From assembly GCA_963619325.1 (NCBI GenBank), contig CAVEVQ010000012.1, positions 1-64,000 on the forward strand: 64,000 bases of DNA. The letters are read 5' to 3'. The notes below the pieces were generated by a model. That model ran no database searches and was not told the DNA's origin. It saw only the letters and a program-made list of their open reading frames with translations. Below, piece after piece: positions 26,402 through 33,356 of this stretch. This DNA is from UBA1181 sp963619325. Its GTDB lineage: Bacteria; Bacteroidota; Bacteroidia; Bacteroidales; Paludibacteraceae. A program made the translations under genes and the position numbers. How positions within the stretch are numbered: the stretch's first letter is position 1; each line of letters starts with the position of its first letter.

Positions 26402-27331
26402 ATGAAGAGAAAAAAATTATTGATTGGTGGACTTTCCCTTTGTTTGTTATTTGCGTCTTGTACAACGAATGGTAGCGATTCGTCAAATTCAGAAGAGACA
26501 AATATATCTTACGCAGATATTTGTAGTCTGTTAAAACTGCCTTCCGCAGGAGAGGCGACTTTCAAAATAGAAGCAGTGAATGGAGATGAATCTGCTGTTA
26601 GGGCTTTTCGTTCAATTTATGTGGAAGAGGGTGTTGATCTTACTTTGAGTGGATGGGCTTTGGACGCTGAGAAAAAGGATTCTTACTCGTCAGTTTATGC
26701 GGTTGTGGGCGAGAATGTATTCAGGGGAGATATCAATGTTGAACGTCCTGATGTCCAAGCTATTTATGGTACGCCTAATACTTTGCTCGGTTTCTCTCTT
26801 ACCATTCCAGGGTCGGCACTAAAGGATATCTCAACATTTGACCTTGTTTTTGTTGGGGCTGATCAATCCTATAGTAGCATGCCTTTGTCTTTGACCGTGG
26901 CTTCAAAGAACGGAATCTCACAAAAGGAGGTGGCGAAGTTGTTTGCTTTGCCGATGAAGAAGAATGTTCGCACTGATTGGTATGGTGGATTTTGCATCGA
27001 TGCTAATAATAAAGAAAGTTTCGACGGAAAGAATATCAGATTAAACTCAGAAGGTGGATTCTCAGTGGCTGGTTGGGCATTGGATATAGACAACCTTGAA
27101 CCAGTTTCAAAAATCTATGCGGTTGTTGGCGAAAGTGTTTTTCCGTTCTTGATTGTTTCTGAACGTGCCGATGTTCGTGCGGTTTTAGGTATGAGCAAAG
27201 TCGCTAATGTTGGTTTCTCAATAGATTTGCCTGCGGATATTGTAAAGGAACAATCAACCGTTAGTTTCATAATGGTTTCAGAAGATGGAACTCACCGTTT
27301 TTCATCTCGACAATATTCAATTGCAAAGTAA
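26402..27331 (+). CDS. lipoprotein with two copies of a GWALD-type domain
   Basis: A 309-residue lipoprotein (MKRKKLLIGGLSLCLLFASC, lipidated Cys20). The mature part is an internal duplication: residues about 37-168 and 174-308. Matching landmarks are GWALD (84 and 224), YAVVGE (99 and 239), ER-DV (114 and 254) and GFS (130 and 271), offset by 140 residues. The motif resembles a beta domain attached to many bacterial surface and glycan-related proteins, but I cannot name its ligand. It is monocistronic, with its own promoter and terminator. Confidence 0.8.
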   Translation: MKRKKLLIGGLSLCLLFASCTTNGSDSSNSEETNISYADICSLLKLPSAGEATFKIEAVNGDESAVRAFRSIYVEEGVDLTLSGWALDAEKKDSYSSVYAVVGENVFRGDINVERPDVQAIYGTPNTLLGFSLTIPGSALKDISTFDLVFVGADQSYSSMPLSLTVASKNGISQKEVAKLFALPMKKNVRTDWYGGFCIDANNKESFDGKNIRLNSEGGFSVAGWALDIDNLEPVSKIYAVVGESVFPFLIVSERADVRAVLGMSKVANVGFSIDLPADIVKEQSTVSFIMVSEDGTHRFSSRQYSIAK

Positions 27332-27367
27332 AAATAAGATATAGACACGCTGTCGTGTTATTTTAGT

Positions 27368-27419
27368 CTCAAAGATCTCTCTTTTGTCAAGGGAAATCTT
27401 TGAGTTTTTTTGTTTTTTT
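27368..27419 (+). terminator. intrinsic terminator
   Basis: Stem CTCAAAGAT (27368-27376) with ATCTTTGAG (27396-27404) followed by a T-rich tail (27405-27419). A second small hairpin, ACACG-CTGT-CGTGT, precedes it at 27345-27358. Confidence 0.8.
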
Positions 27420-27438
27420 CTGTGTTATGCTTTTTACC

Positions 27439-27454
27439 TATGTTCTTAAACATA
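27439..27454. promoter_or_regulatory. upstream copy of palindrome TATGTT-N4-AACATA
   Basis: TATGTT CTTA AACATA: perfect 6-bp arms. An identical-arm copy is at 27502-27517, with centres 63 bp apart (about six helical turns). It looks like an auxiliary operator. Confidence 0.45.
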
Positions 27455-27491
27455 AATTTTATGAGATTCTATAAAAATTCTTTGAAAAATA

Positions 27492-27523
27492 CTTGCGCGA
27501 CTATGTTTTTGAACATATCTTTG
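27492..27523 (+). promoter_or_regulatory. promoter of a short transcript, overlapped by an operator-like palindrome
   Basis: The -7 element TATCTTTG is at 27516-27523 and a -33-like CTTG at 27492-27495, with 20 bp between. The palindrome TATGTT TTTG AACATA (27502-27517) fills the spacer and overlaps the first two bases of the -7 element, where a bound repressor would block polymerase. Confidence 0.55.
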
Positions 27524-27562
27524 CAACATAAAAAAGAAGTCTAACAATAAAAACTGATAACG

Positions 27563-27622
27563 ATGGTTTGCTTAAACATGCTCATCATGGCAATTCTCAA
27601 GAAGTATGCTCCTAAGTTCTAA
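27563..27622 (+). CDS. putative 19-residue peptide in a short transcript
   Basis: ATG to TAA encoding MVCLNMLIMAILKKYAPKF: a hydrophobic amino-terminal half and a basic tail, as in small membrane peptides. The ATG follows an A-rich leader typical of starts in this phylum. It lies between the promoter at 27492-27523 and the terminator at 27675-27711, so the transcript would be only about 180 nt. It could be a membrane peptide, a type I toxin, a leader peptide, or a chance frame inside a small regulatory RNA. Expression is not shown by sequence alone. Confidence 0.4.
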   Translation: MVCLNMLIMAILKKYAPKF

Positions 27623-27674
27623 AAATAGGACGTTTATTTTCTGATGTAAAAAGTAATTTTTGAGATCCCACTCC

Positions 27675-27711
27675 GCATTCGATGTTCGTAATCGAATGCT
27701 TTTGTTTTTTT
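27675..27711 (+). terminator. terminator of the short transcript
   Basis: Perfect 9-bp stem GCATTCGAT (27675-27683) with ATCGAATGC (27691-27699), a 7-nt loop, then a T-rich tail TTTGTTTTTTT (27700-27711 region). Confidence 0.8.
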
Positions 27712-27751
27712 ATAGGGTGGGCTACTACTATTTAAAGTTTCTATAAGTTTG

Positions 27752-27789
27752 TATTCTACAATTATACTTTAGGTTGAAATTGTAGAATA
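27752..27789. repeat. 11-bp perfect inverted repeat upstream of rnpB
   Basis: TATTCTACAAT (27752-27762) and ATTGTAGAATA (27779-27789), separated by 16 bp. It ends 16 bp before the rnpB -7 element and includes the position expected for the -33 contact. Confidence 0.5.
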
Positions 27790-27805
27790 TAATGTAAAAA
27801 TTTTC

Positions 27806-27813
27806 TACCTTCG
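27806..27813 (+). promoter_or_regulatory. rnpB promoter -7 element
   Basis: TACCTTCG, one mismatch from TAnnTTTG. Its distance puts the transcription start at about 27820, exactly the first base of the rnpB P1 stem, which supports both calls. Confidence 0.6.
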
Positions 27814-27819
27814 CACCTT

Positions 27820-28176
27820 GATAGTAGGTGGGTTTGTCGCTGGCACGATGCGAAAGCGAAATGTCAGAGGAAAGTCCGGGCAACAGATGAGACCATGCTT
27901 CCTAACGGGAAGTCATCCGTGAGGGTGAATCTACGCAGAAGAAAATAACCGCCAATCTCGGTTGGTAAGGGTGAGAAGGTAGGGTAAGAGCCTACCAGGT
28001 CGGGGGCGATCCCGATGCTGTGCGAGTCATGGGTTGTAAAATCAAATATACCGGTAGGGTTCTCATCCTCAATGCCGGGGGGTAGATCGCTTGAGGCATG
28101 CGGCGACGTATGTCCTAGATAAATGACAAACAGTCTCCTTCGGAGATTACAGAACTCGGCTTATACACCTGCTATC
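27820..28176 (+). ncRNA. rnpB: RNase P RNA, bacterial class A
   Basis: About 357 nt. The universally conserved core GAGGAAAGTCCGGGC is at 27867-27881, and the 3' segment ACAGAACTCGGCTTA at 28149-28163 matches the consensus with one change. P1 is an 11-bp helix, GATAGTAGGTG (27820-27830) with CACCTGCTATC (28166-28176), one G-U pair; P2 is GTTTGTC (27832-27838) with GACAAAC (28125-28131). P1 is directly followed by six T residues (28177-28182), so the P1 3' strand may double as part of the transcription terminator. It is the catalytic RNA that matures tRNA 5' ends. Confidence 0.96.
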
Positions 28177-28236
28177 TTTTTTATTTTCCTGTTTTTTTTC
28201 ACAGATGTAAAGCAAACCATCATTGGATATAGTTGT

Positions 28237-29586
28237 ATGTCAAAGGGTTATAAAAATTCATTACGCAAGTTGATTGTGAAGATTCGTACTGGATTTGGAT
28301 GTGATTCGTCTGTTTATCTGCGAATTTTGCACAACATCTTCGAAATCTCTCGTCTGATAAGCAAGTTTTTTATTGAGCGTCGCATCCACGTTCGTTCGGC
28401 TGCATTAACCTACTATACAACCTTTGCACTGGTCCCTATATCAGCATTCGTTATGGGAATTGCCAAGGGATTCGGCTTCGATTCTTATGTGAAAGAGGCT
28501 CTTTATTATCGTTTCCCATCACATGTAGACATGGCGAATATGCTGCTCGACATGATTCAACGTTATTTAGATCATGCGAACGGAGGGGCTTTCATCGGCA
28601 TTGGTGTAGGTATGTTGCTATGGTCTATCTACCGCATGTTCAATCAAATAGAACGTGCGTTCAATGATATTTGGGGCATTGAAATCAAACGTCCTATCAA
28701 ATACCGTATACCAAACTATATTGCAATTGCCTTTTTCATCCCTATTTTTATCTTATTCACAAGTGCGATTTCGTTCTATTTTAAATATGCAATCCAGTAT
28801 TTCGGGGGTACATTCCTAATTACTCCTTCTTTAAGGATAATCCTTGCCATCTTGCCTTACGTTGTTTCGTGGCTTACGTTTACAATGTTGTTTTGGTTTA
28901 TTCCTAACACGCAGGTTCAGTTTCGTTATGCTGCTATTTCGGGACTTATTTTCAGTGTGGCGTTTATGGTTTTCAAGTGGTTTTATGTCTATTTCCAATC
29001 TTGGATGACAACCTATAACGCCGTTTATGGTGCATTGGCCGCTATTCCGTTCTTGCTGATGTTTTTACAAATAACATGGACGATGATTTTGATGGGGTGC
29101 GCATTCACATTTACGTCGCAGTGTCTGAAACGTTTTGCCCATGAGGATGATGTACGCAAGATTAGTCATAAGTATTATGAGTTCGCTTGTTTAGTGGTTA
29201 CAAAGATTTGTGTGGATCGATTTAGGTCTAAACAGGATTATGTTACTTTACAAGAGCTGACAGAAGAAGAAGGTATGCCCTATAGAATGGCGAAGGCATG
29301 CGTTGACAAACTTTGTAGAGCGGGCATTTTAGATAAGGTGGAAATCTCGTACGGAAAATTTGGCTATCGCCCCAAACCTGATTTGTCAGAACTTACTTGT
29401 GGGTCATTTTATATCGCATTAGATAAAGAAGGTACCCCCCCAGAGAAATTTCATCTTCATAAATCTGCAAAATATGCTTACATTTGGCGCTATGTGGAAG
29501 AGAGTCGAAAGAGAATAAAAAACGCTCAATCTCCTCGGATTGTCGATTTGGATAAGATATATGAGGAGGATAGGTATTCCAATTAA
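28237..29586 (+). CDS. YihY/BrkB-family membrane protein
   Basis: A 449-residue protein with a YihY/virulence-factor-BrkB domain (about residues 30-310; six membrane helices; motif RSAALTYYTTFALVPISAFVMG) and a cytoplasmic winged-helix-like tail (about 320-449; LTEEEGMPYRMAKACVDKLCRAGIL). An ATG at 28123 in the same frame lies inside rnpB and cannot be the normal start; the ATG at 28237 gives the usual amino terminus. No promoter is visible between rnpB and this gene. The older label ribonuclease BN for this family is generally considered incorrect. Confidence 0.87.
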   Translation: MSKGYKNSLRKLIVKIRTGFGCDSSVYLRILHNIFEISRLISKFFIERRIHVRSAALTYYTTFALVPISAFVMGIAKGFGFDSYVKEALYYRFPSHVDMANMLLDMIQRYLDHANGGAFIGIGVGMLLWSIYRMFNQIERAFNDIWGIEIKRPIKYRIPNYIAIAFFIPIFILFTSAISFYFKYAIQYFGGTFLITPSLRIILAILPYVVSWLTFTMLFWFIPNTQVQFRYAAISGLIFSVAFMVFKWFYVYFQSWMTTYNAVYGALAAIPFLLMFLQITWTMILMGCAFTFTSQCLKRFAHEDDVRKISHKYYEFACLVVTKICVDRFRSKQDYVTLQELTEEEGMPYRMAKACVDKLCRAGILDKVEISYGKFGYRPKPDLSELTCGSFYIALDKEGTPPEKFHLHKSAKYAYIWRYVEESRKRIKNAQSPRIVDLDKIYEEDRYSN

Positions 29587-29610
29587 ATAACGGAATACGC
29601 TTTTTTATTT

Positions 29611-29618
29611 TAAATTTG
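29611..29618 (+). promoter_or_regulatory. promoter -7 element of the M3 peptidase gene
   Basis: TAAATTTG, a perfect TAnnTTTG element, 25 bp before the ATG at 29644. The predicted start near 29625 gives a short leader. Confidence 0.6.
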
Positions 29619-29643
29619 TATAATTACAATTGAACGAACTGAA

Positions 29644-31764
29644 ATGAAAAATTTTTTGCTACTCGGTTTGTTGTTTTTAGTTTCTTGTAACAATATGAAT
29701 ATGGATAATAATACTAAGGAAAATATTCCTGTGAATGTGTTTTTCGAAGAGGTTTTCAATACACCTCATCAAACGATTCCTTTCGATAGAATCAAGTTAG
29801 ACGACTATCTTCCAGCAATGCGTGAAGGTTTCAAAAGACAAGATGTTGAAATTGCTGCGATTGTAGATAATGAGGAAGAGCCGACTTTTGAGAATACAAT
29901 CGTTGCATTGGAACGTTCTGGACAATTTTTGTCTCGTGTGCAAAGTGCTTTCTATAATTTGCTTAGCGCAGAAACCTGCGACGAAATGGATGAAATTGCC
30001 AATACGATTTCTCCAGAAGAGACGGAACATAGCAATAGTATATCGTTGAATGAGAAATTGTTTGCTCGTGTGAAATCTGTCTATGATCGTAGAGATTCTA
30101 TTGTTTTGTCAGTAGAACAGCAAATGCTTCTGCAAGACACATACGATTTTTTTGTAAATCATGGGGCAGATTTGTGTGACGCAGATAAGGAGGAGTATAA
30201 AGAGATCAGTAGGAAACTGTCTCTGTTGGAGCTTCAATTCTCTCAAAATGTTTTAAGTGCGACTAACAAATACAAGTTGGTTATCACTGACAAAGCAATG
30301 TTGAAAGGTTTGCCTAATTCAATTTTAGAGGAAGCCAAGGAACGTGCAAAACAAAAAGATACAGAGGGTTGGTGCTTTGACTTGACTCGGCCAAGTTACA
30401 GCCCTTTTATGAAGTATGTGGAGAATCGCGAATTGCGCAAAGAGTTGTACATGGCTTATAATACACGGGCTTTAGAAGGAGAGTTGAACAACCGCCCTGT
30501 CGTGAAAGAAATGGTGAACCTTCGTCTCCGCTTAGCTCAATTGCTTGGCTTTCGTAACTATGCCGACTATAAACTAAAAGATCGAATGGCAGAGAACAAA
30601 GAGAATGTTTATAAACTGCTTAATGAACTTTTAGACGCTTATAAACCAACGGCAAAGAAAGAAATTGAAGAGGTGCAGAAATATGCCTATGCAGCGGGCG
30701 CCGATTTTACAATCATGCCGTGGGATTGGTCTTACTACTCTGAAAAACTGAAAGAAGAAAAATTCAATTTGAACGATGAACTTCTTCGTCCTTATTTTGA
30801 GCTGGAAAAGGTGAAAAAAGGTGTCTTTGGTTTAGCAACTCGTCTTTACGGACTGACTTTCAGACGAAACGAAGATATTCCTGTCTATCATCCAGAGGTA
30901 GAAGCGTACGAGGTTTTTGATAAGGATGGGGAATTCCTGGCTGTTTTCTATGCCGATTTTCATCCTCGCAAAGGGAAACAAGGAGGTGCGTGGATGACAG
31001 AATATCTTTGCCAACATATTGATGAACAAGGTGTTAACGTTCGACCACATATATCTATCGTTACTAATTTTCCTCGAGCAACAGACTCAACACCAGCTTT
31101 GCTAACGTTTGATGATGTGCAAACTTTTCTGCATGAGTTTGGCCACTCTATTCATGGAATGGTCTCGAATGTGACATATTCAAGTTTGTCGGGAACCAAT
31201 GTATATCGTGATTTCGTAGAGTTGCCTTCCCAACTGATGGAGAATTGGGCATACGAAAAGGATTATTTAGACTCTTTTGCCGTCCACTATCAAAATGGAA
31301 CCACTATACCTTTCGAAATGATTGAGAGTATTAGAAACTCGGCTAATTTCAATACAGGGTATGCGGCACTCCGCCAGTTGAGTTTTGGCTATTTGGATAT
31401 GGGATGGCATGTCATAGAAAGACCTTTTGATGGTGATGTTTTGTCATTTGAACGAGATGCTTGGGAAAAAGCACAGACATTGCCAACTGTCGACGGTACA
31501 TCTATGAGCGTTCAATTCACACATATATTTTCAGGAGGATACTCTGCTGGTTATTATAGTTACAAATGGGCGGAAGTCTTAGATGCAGATGCTTTTTCTG
31601 TATTCCAAAAAGAGGGGATTTTCAATACAGAAACTGCATCGAGATTTAGACGTGAGGTTTTAGAGAAGGGAGGAAGTGAACATCCAATGAAGCTTTACAA
31701 ACGTTTCAGACGAGGAGAACCTTCTATTATGCCATTGTTGAGAAGAAACGGAATCATCCAATGA
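29644..31764 (+). CDS. M3-family metallopeptidase (peptidyl-dipeptidase Dcp type), lipoprotein
   Basis: A 706-residue zinc peptidase. It begins with a lipoprotein signal (MKNFLLLGLLFLVSC, Cys15), so it is membrane-anchored in the periplasm. The active site HEFGHSIH (His497, Glu498, His501) sits in FLHEFGHSIHGMVSN, and the downstream GGYSAGYYSYKWAEVLDADAF is the family's second conserved block. Dcp enzymes release carboxy-terminal dipeptides, consistent with peptide use by this organism. Confidence 0.95.
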   Translation: MKNFLLLGLLFLVSCNNMNMDNNTKENIPVNVFFEEVFNTPHQTIPFDRIKLDDYLPAMREGFKRQDVEIAAIVDNEEEPTFENTIVALERSGQFLSRVQSAFYNLLSAETCDEMDEIANTISPEETEHSNSISLNEKLFARVKSVYDRRDSIVLSVEQQMLLQDTYDFFVNHGADLCDADKEEYKEISRKLSLLELQFSQNVLSATNKYKLVITDKAMLKGLPNSILEEAKERAKQKDTEGWCFDLTRPSYSPFMKYVENRELRKELYMAYNTRALEGELNNRPVVKEMVNLRLRLAQLLGFRNYADYKLKDRMAENKENVYKLLNELLDAYKPTAKKEIEEVQKYAYAAGADFTIMPWDWSYYSEKLKEEKFNLNDELLRPYFELEKVKKGVFGLATRLYGLTFRRNEDIPVYHPEVEAYEVFDKDGEFLAVFYADFHPRKGKQGGAWMTEYLCQHIDEQGVNVRPHISIVTNFPRATDSTPALLTFDDVQTFLHEFGHSIHGMVSNVTYSSLSGTNVYRDFVELPSQLMENWAYEKDYLDSFAVHYQNGTTIPFEMIESIRNSANFNTGYAALRQLSFGYLDMGWHVIERPFDGDVLSFERDAWEKAQTLPTVDGTSMSVQFTHIFSGGYSAGYYSYKWAEVLDADAFSVFQKEGIFNTETASRFRREVLEKGGSEHPMKLYKRFRRGEPSIMPLLRRNGIIQ

Positions 31765-31833
31765 TTTTAATAAGAAAATACATTTATTAACAATCTTTAA
31801 TCTGACAAAATGGCAGTTTCAAAGTTGTGGCTC

Positions 31834-31841
31834 TATATTTG
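31834..31841 (+). promoter_or_regulatory. promoter -7 element of the YugP-like gene
   Basis: TATATTTG, a perfect TAnnTTTG element, 45 bp upstream of the ATG at 31887. Confidence 0.6.
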
Positions 31842-31886
31842 TAGTAAATAGGTTGGAATGTGTAATTGTTAAAAAAAATTTTGCTT

Positions 31887-32588
31887 ATGACGATTTTTCA
31901 ATTGTTTTCACAATATGGAGTTTGGATATTTTTCATTGGTATCGCGATTGTAAGTTATGGAGTTCAATGGCTCTTGAAAAGACGTTTTCAGGAATATTCT
32001 CAGATGCCGATTAACCTTACTGGTAAGGAGGTGGCTGAGAAGATGCTTCGTGATAACGGCATTTATGATGTTAAGGTGGGGTGTGTTTCAGGACAATTGA
32101 CAGACCATTACAATCCGACAGACAAGACTTTGAATCTGAGCGAGAGTGTTTATGATTGTAGAAATGTCGCCGCTGCTGCGGTAGCTGCGCACGAGTGTGG
32201 CCATGCCGTTCAACATGCAAAGGGATATGCTTTTTTGAAGATGCGTTCTGCCATGGTTCCTGTTGTAAGTTTTGCAAGTAATTGGGTGCAATGGGTGCTA
32301 TTGGCGGGAATTCTTTTGGTTAACAGTTTTCCAAGTCTGTTGCTCATCGGAATTATCCTCTTTGCGGCTACAACCTTGTTTAGTGTTGTGACATTGCCTG
32401 TCGAGGTGAATGCTAGTTCAAGAGCGTTGGATTGGCTTTCTTCTGCAGGAATCACGAATGCCAGCACATACCCAGCAGCAAGAAAAGCCTTGAGCGCCGC
32501 CGCCTATACCTATTTCGTAGCGGCAATCAGTTCAATCGGAACATTGCTTTATTATGTGATGATTTATATGTCAAGGAGAGACGACTAA
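31887..32588 (+). CDS. YugP-like membrane zinc metallopeptidase
   Basis: A 233-residue membrane protein of the neutral zinc metallopeptidase (YugP) family, with HECGHAVQH giving His102, Glu103 and His106, and membrane helices near residues 10-30, 120-165 and 205-228. The next conserved segment LPVEVNASSRALDWL is present. ATG at 31887 is preferred to the TTG at 31866. Function of the family is not established; membrane protein quality control is a guess. Confidence 0.88.
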   Translation: MTIFQLFSQYGVWIFFIGIAIVSYGVQWLLKRRFQEYSQMPINLTGKEVAEKMLRDNGIYDVKVGCVSGQLTDHYNPTDKTLNLSESVYDCRNVAAAAVAAHECGHAVQHAKGYAFLKMRSAMVPVVSFASNWVQWVLLAGILLVNSFPSLLLIGIILFAATTLFSVVTLPVEVNASSRALDWLSSAGITNASTYPAARKALSAAAYTYFVAAISSIGTLLYYVMIYMSRRDD

Positions 32589-32615
32589 AAAAATAAATAT
32601 AAAGAATTATTGAGA

Positions 32616-32639
32616 AGGGACGCATTTTGCTACGTCCCT
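32616..32639 (+). terminator. weak hairpin terminator
   Basis: Stem AGGGACG (32616-32622) with CGTCCCT (32633-32639); the following T-run is poor. Confidence 0.45.
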
Positions 32640-32677
32640 CTTGATGGTATAATAAAAGATAATGATATAAAATCAAT

Positions 32678-33289
32678 ATGGGATTAACAGAGAAACTACA
32701 AAAAAAGAAGGAAAATCTTGAACAAGCGGTACGTACGAGAGTGGAGGAGTTCAACTCTTTGATTCGTGTCTACTTGGAGGCTTCAATGGCAGTAAACTTG
32801 GGCGTGATGGATATTCGTATGCTTCCAGATTTGAAGATGGTGAAACAAAAATTTAAAATTCCTACACAGTCTCGTTTAGGTGTTGCAGAGAAAGAATTCG
32901 CAAAAAAAATGATGGTTACCGAGTATAAAATGACTGACAGTTTCTTCAAAGAAATAGACTCTTCCATCAAAAAGGTTTGCAAAAAGCAACAAGACATGCA
33001 GAAGTATTTCTTTTTGTTTCAAAGTCTTTCTCAAGACCTTTTTTTGGCACTATCTTCAGAGATGCAATGGACGTTGCGCTTACCCTCTTTCTTCAGTGGA
33101 ATAATAAAATCTTCTACCAAAGATTCGGTTCATAAAATCTTGACAAGTGCGAACTTCAAGGCTGCTGACGTTAGAAAATCGGCTGTCAACGTCAGAGACC
33201 TCAAAGAAAAAATGAATTTAAGCGAAGATTGGTTATTCCAATTTGCTTATCCAGTATTGATGCTTTCTAAAGGTTCAAAAATAAAGTAA
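32678..33289 (+). CDS. basic helical protein of unknown function
   Basis: A 203-residue, lysine-rich soluble protein with an amino-terminal coiled-coil-like stretch (LTEKLQKKKENLEQAVRTRVEEF). No signal peptide, membrane helix or named domain is seen. It has its own flanking hairpins (32616-32639 and 33292-33316) and lies just upstream of the RelA-like gene, but they are separated by a terminator. ATG start and clean coding pattern support a real gene. Confidence 0.75.
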   Translation: MGLTEKLQKKKENLEQAVRTRVEEFNSLIRVYLEASMAVNLGVMDIRMLPDLKMVKQKFKIPTQSRLGVAEKEFAKKMMVTEYKMTDSFFKEIDSSIKKVCKKQQDMQKYFFLFQSLSQDLFLALSSEMQWTLRLPSFFSGIIKSSTKDSVHKILTSANFKAADVRKSAVNVRDLKEKMNLSEDWLFQFAYPVLMLSKGSKIK

Positions 33290-33291
33290 GA

Positions 33292-33316
33292 AAAAAACAA
33301 TTTCATATTGTTTTTT
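33292..33316 (+). terminator. intrinsic terminator
   Basis: A 10-bp stem AAAAAACAAT (33292-33301) with ATTGTTTTTT (33307-33316) and a 5-nt loop. Confidence 0.7.
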
Positions 33317-33356
33317 GCGCATAAAAATAGTTTAAATCGTTAATATACAAAGCAAT

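Noticed and set aside
28123..28236. Amino-terminal extension of the YihY-family protein
   Set aside because: These codons lie in the rnpB 3' end, including P2 and the conserved ACAGAAC segment. The ATG at 28237 gives the normal protein.
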